DNA from: Bacilli bacterium
GTDB taxonomy: Bacteria; Bacillota_I; Bacilli_A; RFN20; CAG-826
Length of the DNA: 6,280 bases
Assembly: GCA_016296285.1 (NCBI GenBank)
Contig: JAEDJP010000076.1
Location: 1 to 6,280 of the forward strand
Direction of reading: 5' to 3'
Position numbers and translations under genes: made by a program. This document shows positions 1 through 5,343 of this stretch, one piece after another. The notes beneath the pieces were generated by a model, which saw only the letters and a list, made by a program, of their open reading frames with translations, was not told the DNA's origin and ran no database searches. Numbering within the stretch: the first letter of the stretch is position 1; each line of letters begins with the position of its first letter.

Positions 1-195
1 TTCATGGTCACAAAGACTCGTAACGAATACGCCCATAACGTCTATGCCCATTTTTGCTATCTCGACGTCGAGGAAGATTTCGAGAAGAGTTACAACCGAT
101 GCTGCGCGAACCTCATGAAAGACCGGAACTGGCTTTACAAACTCTACGAAGCCGTGGAAGACGCGCGGCTTCTTTACGAAAGGAAAATCCGTTGA
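1..195 (+). CDS. C-terminal part of an unrecognised protein (5' end outside the window)
   Basis: The reading frame is open from the first base (a Phe codon precedes the Met at position 4) and ends at TGA 193-195, giving 64 visible residues. I do not recognise the family. The visible part is charged and aromatic (many Tyr, Glu, Arg, Lys), with no membrane segment, and looks like a helical C-terminus of a soluble protein ending in YERKIR. No ribosome binding site can be checked before the Met at position 4, so I treat the gene as truncated by the window edge rather than as a 63-residue protein. It lies 60 bp upstream of apeB on the same strand with no obvious terminator or good promoter between them, so the two may be co-transcribed. 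That it is coding is likely but not certain; its function is unknown. Confidence 0.55.
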   Translation, partial: FMVTKTRNEYAHNVYAHFCYLDVEEDFEKSYNRCCANLMKDRNWLYKLYEAVEDARLLYERKIR

Positions 196-241
196 TTGTC
201 TCGCGTTTTGCAAGGTTTGAATCACGATTTGCGCAGGTTTT

Positions 242-247
242 AGGAGG
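242..247 (+). promoter_or_regulatory. Strong ribosome binding site of apeB
   Basis: A perfect AGGAGG lies 8 bases before the ATG at 256 and fixes that start. I see no convincing -35/-10 pair in the 60-bp gap 196-255, which fits translation from a longer mRNA that includes the gene upstream. Confidence 0.85.
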
Positions 248-255
248 ATTACACG

Positions 256-1524
256 ATGAATTTTGAATGGTTTATGAAAGCGATGGGCGCGTCCCATAGC
301 TCGTATCACGCAGTGGCTTTTGTCGAGCGCGCTTTGAAGGACGCGGGATTCCGAACCCTTGACGAAAGGAAGCCCTATCGCCTCGAGGCAGGGAAATCCT
401 ACTACGTGAAAAGGAACGATTCCTCTTTGATCGCGTTCTGCATCCCGAAAACGAAACCGATGAAATTTTTGGTCGCGTCCGCCCATAGCGATTCCCCGAC
501 GTTTCGCGTCAAGCCAAATCCCGATATGGAGAAAAAGAACTTGCTCGCTTTGAACGTGGAAGGGTACGGCGGAATGATCATCCCATCCTGGCTTGATCGA
601 CCCCTCTCCATCGCGGGCAGGGTGGTTGTCGAAACGGAGCAAGGGATCGAATCGCGCCTCCTTGATATCGACCATGATTTATGTGTCATTCCTAACGTCG
701 CCATCCACATGAATCGCGACATCAACTCCGGATACGCTTATAAGCAAGGCGTTGATACCATTCCGTTTTTCGGAAATAAGGGGGACGTCTATTCGAATTT
801 CATGGATTGGATCAAGGAATCCCTCCATGATGATTCGGTGAAAAATGTCCTCTCGCACGACCTTTATCTCTATGTCCGTGAAACGCCGCGCCTTTTTGGC
901 TTAGAGGATGAATTCCTTTTGTCTCCGCGTCTAGATGACCTTTCTTCCGCGTTTTCCGTTTTGGATGGGTTCCTTTCCGCGAAAGGGGAGAATGCGATCG
1001 CGGTATATTCCCTCTTCGATAACGAGGAGGTCGGTTCTTTGACGCGACAGGGGGCGAATTCGACGTTCCTTCGGGAAACCCTTTCCAGGATTGCCGCTTC
1101 CTTGTTCGATGAAAAGGATGCCCTTTCCATCATGGCCGCAAACGGATTCCACCTTTCCGTTGACAACGCCCATGCCAATCACCCGAACCATCCGGAGCTT
1201 TCCGATCCCACGACGGACGTGCGCTTGGGCGGAGGCATCGTCCTCAAATACAACGCCGCTCAGCATTACACGACGGATGGCTATTCGGCCGCCGTGGTGA
1301 AAAGAATCTGCTCGCTCACCAATCTCCCCTATCAGGAATTCACCAATCGAAGCGACATGAGAGGTGGATCGACTTTAGGAAATATCAGCAACAGCGAAAT
1401 CAGCTTTGCAAGCGCGGATATTGGCATTCCTCAACTCGCCATGCATAGCGCCGTCGAGACGTGCGCGAAATCCGACGTCGAGGCGATGGCCGCCTTCACT
1501 CGGGCTTACTTTGAGAGAGCCTAA
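256..1524 (+). CDS. apeB: M18 family aminopeptidase (aspartyl-aminopeptidase type)
   Basis: Cytosolic di-zinc metallo-aminopeptidase that removes N-terminal residues, typically acidic ones in this family, from peptides. The whole fold is recognisable. Zn ligand His77 is in AHSDSPTFRVKP (Asp79 follows). Bridging Asp227 is in SPRLDDL. DNEEVGS carries the general base Glu257 and Zn ligand Glu258. Asp303 is in SVDNAHANHP, and His397 is in AMHSAVETC near the end. These match the human DNPEP set His94, Asp264, Glu301/Glu302, Asp346 and His440. His151 in the inserted dimerisation domain (about residues 90-210) is also typical. At 422 residues it fits the bacterial ApeB subgroup of about 430. No signal peptide. 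The start is set by AGGAGG 8 bases upstream. The gene's 3' end overlaps the convergent nucleotidyltransferase by 29 bp, and its terminator lies within that neighbour. All catalytic residues are present, so it is probably active. The apeB symbol is assigned by family and length, not by orthology. Confidence 0.95.
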   Translation: MNFEWFMKAMGASHSSYHAVAFVERALKDAGFRTLDERKPYRLEAGKSYYVKRNDSSLIAFCIPKTKPMKFLVASAHSDSPTFRVKPNPDMEKKNLLALNVEGYGGMIIPSWLDRPLSIAGRVVVETEQGIESRLLDIDHDLCVIPNVAIHMNRDINSGYAYKQGVDTIPFFGNKGDVYSNFMDWIKESLHDDSVKNVLSHDLYLYVRETPRLFGLEDEFLLSPRLDDLSSAFSVLDGFLSAKGENAIAVYSLFDNEEVGSLTRQGANSTFLRETLSRIAASLFDEKDALSIMAANGFHLSVDNAHANHPNHPELSDPTTDVRLGGGIVLKYNAAQHYTTDGYSAAVVKRICSLTNLPYQEFTNRSDMRGGSTLGNISNSEISFASADIGIPQLAMHSAVETCAKSDVEAMAAFTRAYFERA

Positions 1525-2317
1525 GCCGGAAATCCTCTGCAATCATCGGCAAAGCCGCTTCCTTCATCCGCTTGGAGATGAATGAGGAAGTGGCTTTTTC
1601 TTTTGCGAAAAGATCAACTTGAGTAGAAAGGAATGCGTCCGCGCGTTTTAACCAAGGAGTGATGGTTTCTTCTTTGTACTGACCAAGCTTCACACCCAAA
1701 ATGACGTCTTTGGCTTCGCCTGAAAGCCTTAAAGCCTTTTGGTAGAGAGAATATGGGTCCCCATAGGGTTCGTTGATGATGCAAAAGAAGAGATGAGCGA
1801 GCCGTAGAGCATGGCTCGCGGATTTGATGTCATACCCATATTTCTCGATGACGGGAACGCGAATGGTCGATGGATGATGCATCTCTCCTACCTTGGTCCG
1901 GAAAGTCCCGAGAATTGAACGGAGAAGAATGGGTTTCCGTGCTTGGAAGAGGTTGTTGAAGGTCTCGGGCGAGAGGAAAGGTTTCATGTCGTCCTTGAAG
2001 AAGAACTGTTCGTAGGAAAAGAAGGATTCCAGATACGTCGGGTTCATCTTCTCGAGGAGATCAGGCAACATTCGAACGTCATGAACCGTGATTTGGCCGC
2101 AAGGGTAATCAAACGTTTTCGAAAGGAAACTCCCATCATATAAATCATCGAGAGAAGGAAGACAAAAGGCCTTGCCATCCATATCGGAAGCCGGGGTTTC
2201 GAGATCGTAGTTTTGACTGCCCTGCAGGTAAGCGAAAACGATCGTTCTGCCAATTTGTGCCTCTAGGTCTTTTATGGCCTGAAGGAAGATTTCTCTATTG
2301 TCTAACGATAGTTTCAT
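1496..2317 (-). CDS. Nucleotidyltransferase, Pol-beta superfamily (RlaP/phage-type)
   Basis: A 273-residue soluble protein with the nucleotidyltransferase signature. GSQNYDL (33-39) is followed by SDMDGK (44-49), giving metal-binding Asp45 and Asp47, and the third carboxylate is probably Asp80 in VHDVR. A second family motif, GYDIKSASHALRL (161-173), follows. This arrangement is typical of the stand-alone enzymes grouped with RNA-repair-associated RlaP and common in phages; they are expected to transfer a nucleotide to an RNA, protein or small molecule, and the substrate here is unknown. The position after GSQNY is Asp where many relatives have Gly; the rest of the active site is intact. ATG 2315-2317 must be the start: an in-frame TAG lies four codons upstream and the next Met (46) is inside the active site. 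No Shine-Dalgarno precedes it. The 3' end overlaps apeB by 29 bp, tail to tail. No RNA ligase, antitoxin or phage gene is adjacent, so its role cannot be read from context. Confidence 0.85.
   Translation of the reverse strand: MKLSLDNREIFLQAIKDLEAQIGRTIVFAYLQGSQNYDLETPASDMDGKAFCLPSLDDLYDGSFLSKTFDYPCGQITVHDVRMLPDLLEKMNPTYLESFFSYEQFFFKDDMKPFLSPETFNNLFQARKPILLRSILGTFRTKVGEMHHPSTIRVPVIEKYGYDIKSASHALRLAHLFFCIINEPYGDPYSLYQKALRLSGEAKDVILGVKLGQYKEETITPWLKRADAFLSTQVDLFAKEKATSSFISKRMKEAALPMIAEDFRLRLSQSKPE
1552..1604 (+). terminator. Rho-independent terminator of apeB inside the convergent gene
   Basis: On the plus strand the left arm (1552-1568, starting AAGCCGCTTCC) pairs with the right arm (1577-1596, ending GGAAGTGGCTT). 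There is one G-U wobble and a 3-base bulge, and the loop is 8 bases. The right arm runs into a T tract (TTTTTCTTTT, 1595-1604). It begins 28 bp after the apeB stop codon, the usual distance. The same bases encode roughly the last 30 residues of the minus-strand nucleotidyltransferase. In the minus direction the hairpin is not followed by a T tract, so it should work only for apeB. Confidence 0.75.
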
Positions 2318-2323
2318 AAAAGC

Positions 2324-2329
2324 ATTATA
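2324..2329 (-). promoter_or_regulatory. -10 hexamer just before the nucleotidyltransferase start
   Basis: The minus strand reads TATAATGCTTTTATG: a consensus TATAAT, six bases, then the start codon. Transcription starting about 7 bases after the hexamer would begin at or next to the A of ATG, giving a leaderless mRNA. This agrees with the absence of a Shine-Dalgarno sequence. I find no good -35 at 16-18 bp; the surroundings are AT-rich, so chance is possible. The 31-bp gap after the ROK gene has no clear terminator, so read-through from ROK is an alternative source of transcript. Confidence 0.5.
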
Positions 2330-2348
2330 CTAACAAAATAAAAACAAT

Positions 2349-3470
2349 TTACTTAATAGATGAAGCCAAGAGTTGGTCCATAGCGGGGATGATGGAGCCT
2401 AGCAACGCCCCGTCGGCTTTCGCCACGGGCTTCTTCACGGGGACCTTCGTTCCTTTTTGGATTCTTGCCTTTTCTGAGATCGCCTTCTCAAGGCGAGAGA
2501 GGTAACGGTCCGGGAGGAAAGAACCCTCACCTGAAAGCACGATCATCGCTGGATGCAGCAAGTTGACATAGCCGATAAGGGCCGCGGCAAGCTTGTCCAT
2601 CATGTCTTTGAGGGCCCAGTCGATACGGGAATCGTTTTTCTTTGCTTGCAACTCACAGAAACCGCGGAAATCGATTTTCAGCTTTGTGATGTCCCTGAGC
2701 TTCTTTTCCATCGCGCTCGTGGACGCATAGGCTTCGATGCAACCGCGATTCCCGCACTCGCAGGAAAGACCGTTGTAGTCGATGGAAATGTGTCCGAATT
2801 CCGCTTTCGCATTCTCAGGAAGGGACAAGATCTTGCCCCCGTGAATGATAATCGCCTCCAGATGCTCGCCAACCTCAATGAAAAGTCCTTCTGAAATTCC
2901 TTTTAGGGACCCAAATTGGAGTTCCATAAGGGCCTCGGCCTTTAAAGAAGAAACGGTTTGGACGGGAAGAGGATATTTATCCTTCAGCATTTGAATCAAA
3001 CCGGCATTTATTTCGGCTTCATCGGATAAATCGTCTTCCATCGATACGACAATTCCCACGATTTTGACGCTTAAGTTTTCCCGGGCGATTCGATCAATTT
3101 CCTGAAAGATCAAGGGGATGAACTCATCGTGTCCCTTCTCGACGATTTGGATGTCTTTCTTGCTGAGAACATGGAAAGAAAAATCCAGGAAGGCAACGGC
3201 GATCGATCGACTCGAAATTTGAATGCCAATAAGCTTGGGAGAATCGGACGAAAGATAAAGGCCTTTCGCCGGACGACCTTTTGAGGATTTTTGATTCTCC
3301 TCGCGTTCTTCCAGATAACCGACGGCCAATAATCTGGTGACGATATTCGTGACGGTCATCTTGGAAAGCCCGAGGTTCTTGGCGATCTCGACCCGGGAAG
3401 AACCGGGGTGCGAGAGCAAATAGGTTTGCAGGGCTTTCGTGTTTGCGTCTTTCAGGGAGGAATTATTCAT
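2349..3470 (-). CDS. ROK-family transcriptional repressor (NagC/XylR type) with degenerate kinase site
   Basis: A 373-residue DNA-binding protein, normal length for ROK repressors, which usually sense a sugar or sugar phosphate and control carbohydrate genes. Residues about 10-56 form a winged helix-turn-helix (RVEIAKNLGLSKMTVTNIV), followed by the usual GRPAKG linker (65-70). The ROK domain keeps the zinc site: His217 in EFGHISID and Cys227, Cys229 and Cys234 in CECGNRGCIEAYAS. The nucleotide and catalytic parts are eroded: the DxGGT-like loop reads IGIQISS (81-87), the Asn-Asp-Ala catalytic segment reads SSLKAEA (174-180), and the Gly-rich GTGIG loop reads VGEHLEA (200-206). Sugar kinase activity is therefore very unlikely, and ligand binding may be altered. 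ATG 3468-3470 places the helix-turn-helix at the expected distance from the N-terminus; only a weak GGA precedes it. No sugar transport or metabolism gene is adjacent in this window, so its target is unknown. Autoregulation is plausible given the inverted repeats upstream. Confidence 0.9.
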   Translation of the reverse strand: MNNSSLKDANTKALQTYLLSHPGSSRVEIAKNLGLSKMTVTNIVTRLLAVGYLEEREENQKSSKGRPAKGLYLSSDSPKLIGIQISSRSIAVAFLDFSFHVLSKKDIQIVEKGHDEFIPLIFQEIDRIARENLSVKIVGIVVSMEDDLSDEAEINAGLIQMLKDKYPLPVQTVSSLKAEALMELQFGSLKGISEGLFIEVGEHLEAIIIHGGKILSLPENAKAEFGHISIDYNGLSCECGNRGCIEAYASTSAMEKKLRDITKLKIDFRGFCELQAKKNDSRIDWALKDMMDKLAAALIGYVNLLHPAMIVLSGEGSFLPDRYLSRLEKAISEKARIQKGTKVPVKKPVAKADGALLGSIIPAMDQLLASSIK

Positions 3471-3476
3471 AATTCC

Positions 3477-3482
3477 AATATA
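3477..3482 (-). promoter_or_regulatory. Putative -10 of the ROK gene
   Basis: The minus strand reads TATATTGGAATTATG: a -10-like hexamer, six bases, then the ROK start codon, the same spacing as at the nucleotidyltransferase. The -35 at 17 bp (TTTATT) is poor. A transcript from here would have almost no 5' leader. An overlapping TATTAT (3480-3485) is an alternative hexamer three bases further upstream. Confidence 0.4.
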
Positions 3483-3488
3483 ATAAAA

Positions 3489-3520
3489 CCTCTCGACAAA
3501 ATAAAGAGGAAATCGATTTC
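3489..3520. promoter_or_regulatory. Candidate ROK operators: CCTCT-N11-AGAGG and GAAATCGATTTC
   Basis: Two inverted repeats lie directly upstream of the ROK -10 hexamer. The first (3489-3509) has 5-bp arms CCTCT and AGAGG around an A/T-rich 11-bp centre, 21 bp in total, similar in size and design to NagC/Mlc operators. The second (3509-3520) is a perfect 12-bp palindrome. The first would sit between -35 and -10, where a repressor blocks its own promoter. Binding by this ROK protein is inferred from position only. Confidence 0.35.
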
Positions 3521-3555
3521 AAAACTAAAAGTAAAAGCAATATACAAAAAAGTTT

Positions 3556-3583
3556 ACAGAAGGAAATACACCTCTGTTTTCTT
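3556..3583. terminator. Weak hairpin with T runs, possible terminator
   Basis: ACAGA, a bulged A and GG (3556-3563) pair with CCTCTGT (3571-3577) across a 7-base loop. On the plus strand TTTTCTT follows; on the minus strand AAAC and then TTTTTT follow. It could end a transcript arriving from either side, for example a non-coding minus-strand RNA from the 3600-4040 region, before the ROK promoter. The stem is short and no well-supported gene feeds into it. Confidence 0.2.
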
Positions 3584-3680
3584 AATAGATTTCCGGGTGA
3601 TTTATGTCGGAGCTTTGAGAACGCCTTCGCTGGAAGAACTGCAACAGGAACGAAGAAGGCAGGAGAATCAGCAACAAGTT

Positions 3681-3928
3681 CAAAATGGAAACTCACATGG
3701 AACAAAAGGCTTGCTGCATCATGTGACTCCCAGCTGACTTCATGCAACGGGCCGGTAGCATCTCTCTTTCTTTTTGCGAATGTTTTTTCGCGGTCGGGGA
3801 CCGGCAAGACAAACCTAACCATTACTCTTTTAAGGGCCTCTATACTTGGATCATGAGATTGCCGTGCTGATTCCCGTTTTCTTGCTTGTGTTTGAGAGAA
3901 CAAAAGACGCCCTTGAGTTTCCATTTTG
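3681..3928. repeat. 15-bp inverted repeat pair within the intergenic region
   Basis: CAAAATGGAAACTCA (3681-3695) has an exact reverse complement at 3914-3928, 218 bp apart. Partial complementarity may continue outward past the arms with gaps. The inner flanks do not pair but share a short direct repeat, GAACAAAAG, near 3700 and 3900. No transposase frame lies between the arms and no target-site duplication is evident, so this may be a remnant of a small mobile element or the closing stem of a structured RNA. Confidence 0.4.
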
Positions 3929-4080
3929 GATGTTCTTGATTTCGAGACGGGAGACTTGCTTTTCCCCGTTGAATTTCTATCTAACAAATTCCTTTGCCTG
4001 CATCCTGGCGTCTCATTCATGGACCCGCCTGGAGTGGTGAATAAATTGACAAACTATCTAAAGCCTTGAAATATCGGGTT

Positions 4081-4122
4081 AAACAAAAGAAAACCGCTAG
4101 GCAAGCAACGATTGCCCAGCGG
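4081..4122 (-). terminator. Rho-independent terminator of the membrane protein-mscS operon
   Basis: In the minus-strand transcript an 11-bp stem with one G-U wobble (CCGCTGGGCAA pairing with TTGCCTAGCGG, loop TCGTTGC, bases 4122-4094) is followed by TTTTCTTTTGTTT (4093-4081). It starts 21 bp after the mscS stop codon. The orientation is clear because the plus-strand side has no T tract and an A-C mismatch in the stem. Confidence 0.9.
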
Positions 4123-4143
4123 TGTCGAAGATGAAGGCGCCGT

Positions 4144-5343
4144 TTATTCGTCGTCCTTTGCCTCGAGGCTTTCGAGAGCGGCGTTCTTGACCGTCTTGCT
4201 GATGCGCTTCATAAACGTCTCGTCCGTTTTCTTTTTGGCTTTTTGGCCGACCCCGCGATTGACGTCGGTGACCTTCTGCGCGGCTTTGATGTCCGCGGCC
4301 GTGGGGACAGGGCGGTCCGTCGGATCGGCAGGGTTAATGGTCAACTGGTTGTACGGGACAAGGACATCGTTCTCGACGAAGAGGAGATAAAGCTCGCGAT
4401 TCAAGTCGCGTTGGACCTGGAAGCGATCGGCCTCTTTGCATTTCGCTATGACAAGGTAGGTAATGCCCGCATCCCCAAATTGACTGATGCCTTTGTAGAA
4501 CGGCCCTTCCGTGATGGCGGGGATCTTTTTGCGGATCGCCTCAAGGTTGTTGGCGATCACAGCTTCCACGCGCCGCACGTCTTCGTTGTAGGACGCGTCA
4601 ATCTCCGCCTTGGCGAGGGAATCAAGACGCGCGAGGTTCGCGACGGTCGTGATCGCGCTGTTGTTGATGGATTTGATGTTGCCGCCCGCATCCTCGAGCT
4701 TGGTCGACCGGAGGCCGACATAGGTCACCGTCCCACGGAATCCGTCGATGATGACGGTGTCGCCGACCGCGTAATAATCGTCAAAGACGATGAAGAGGCC
4801 GGAAACGACATCTTGCACGAGGGATTGGCAGCCAAGGCCGATGACGAGGGTCAAGATCCCGACCCCGGCGACGATGCCCGCGACGTTTACGCCCCAGGCG
4901 GACAAGATGACGCCCGCGGTCACGATCACGACCGCGTAATGGGTGAGGGAACGGACGAGGGAAACGATCGTCCTGCTGCGCCTGGTTTTCGGGGAAGCCA
5001 CGCGGATGACGAAATCGAAGACCATCGAGAAGACGCTCGCGACTGCGAGGGCGATGAGGGTGAGGAGCCAGGAATTCCACGTCCCGGTGATGCCGTCCCA
5101 GACGACGTCCCAGCCGTTCTTGTCAGGCCCGAAGATCTGGTCGGCAAATTCGCTCCCGAACACTTGCCTGCCGAAGATGAAGAGGACGCAGCAGACGAGG
5201 CCGAGAACGAGGAAGAGGATGCGCATCACGAAGAAAACGCGATTCCCGAGCTTCCTGCTTTTCCATCCGGCCATGCGCGTTTTCTGTTCCGGGACGGATT
5301 CTTCTTTGGTTTCCGGCTTCATGTTTTGTTCCTGATTATTCAT
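4144..5343 (-). CDS. MscS-family mechanosensitive ion channel
   Basis: A small-conductance mechanosensitive channel of the inner membrane that opens under membrane tension and releases solutes during hypo-osmotic shock. Of 399 residues, 1-34 are a polar cytoplasmic N-terminus, and helices lie at about 35-58, 90-115 and 134-152. The pore helix is 154-188 (VAGIVAGVGILTLVIGL, then GCQSLVQDVVSGLFIVF), followed by the beta domain from DDYYAVGDTVIIDGFRGTV (188-206) and an alpha/beta domain to about 330. Leu166 and Leu170 align with the E. coli MscS gate leucines 105 and 109, and Gln173 with Gln112; the kink Gly113 is Ser174 here. The QSLVQDVVSG segment resembles Bacillus YkuT-type channels. The usual IPN motif reads INN (226-228). 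The C-terminal tail (about 340-399) is unusually long, lysine-rich and probably disordered. The start codon overlaps the end of the upstream small membrane protein gene by 8 bp and has a strong AAAGGAG. A terminator follows the gene. Confidence 0.93.
   Translation of the reverse strand: MNNQEQNMKPETKEESVPEQKTRMAGWKSRKLGNRVFFVMRILFLVLGLVCCVLFIFGRQVFGSEFADQIFGPDKNGWDVVWDGITGTWNSWLLTLIALAVASVFSMVFDFVIRVASPKTRRSRTIVSLVRSLTHYAVVIVTAGVILSAWGVNVAGIVAGVGILTLVIGLGCQSLVQDVVSGLFIVFDDYYAVGDTVIIDGFRGTVTYVGLRSTKLEDAGGNIKSINNSAITTVANLARLDSLAKAEIDASYNEDVRRVEAVIANNLEAIRKKIPAITEGPFYKGISQFGDAGITYLVIAKCKEADRFQVQRDLNRELYLLFVENDVLVPYNQLTINPADPTDRPVPTAADIKAAQKVTDVNRGVGQKAKKKTDETFMKRISKTVKNAALESLEAKDDE

Larger units (their letters stand above)
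3471..4093. other. Long gene-poor intergenic region, AT-richer than its neighbours
   Basis: More than 600 bp without a credible gene in an otherwise tightly packed window. Apart from the ROK promoter at its left end it contains a 15-bp inverted repeat pair (3681-3695 and 3914-3928) and a weak hairpin with T runs on both sides (3556-3583). It also has two abutting short hairpins (GCGAA/TTCGC 3776-3791 and CGGTC/GACCG 3791-3803) and an isolated TTGACA (4046-4051). A 185-codon frame is open on the minus strand (4020 to 3463), but its composition argues against coding. It could be a decayed mobile element or gene, a repetitive intergenic element, or a structured RNA; I cannot tell which. Confidence 0.5.

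Noticed and set aside
402..1300. Several open frames of 69-111 codons overlapping apeB on both strands.
   Set aside because: All lie inside a gene with complete M18 catalytic motifs and have no independent start signals.
3408..3737. 109-codon plus-strand open frame across the ROK promoter.
   Set aside because: It starts inside the ROK gene in antisense, has no ribosome binding site and yields a low-complexity Gln/Arg-rich protein.
3776..3803. Two abutting short hairpins considered as a terminator.
   Set aside because: The T run lies inside the first loop rather than after the stem on the plus strand, and A residues follow on the minus strand, so neither orientation fits a rho-independent terminator.
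3463..4020. 185-codon minus-strand open frame ending in an 8-bp ATGAATAA overlap with the ROK start, like the overlap before mscS.
   Set aside because: No Shine-Dalgarno or adjacent -10, AGA/AGG used for most Arg codons while the ROK gene mostly uses CGN, Ser/Arg/Leu/Cys-rich low-information protein with no recognisable domain, and it covers the ROK promoter. The shared overlap sequence follows simply from both proteins starting Met-Asn-Asn. Purifying selection in homologues would reopen it.
3846..4040. 64-codon plus-strand open frame with a hydrophobic start.
   Set aside because: No ribosome binding site, no recognisable family, and it overlaps one arm of the inverted repeat.
3471..4093. 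tmRNA, RNase P RNA, riboswitch or insertion sequence in the intergenic region.
   Set aside because: I found no conserved core sequences of these RNAs, no transposase frame and no target-site duplication by eye.
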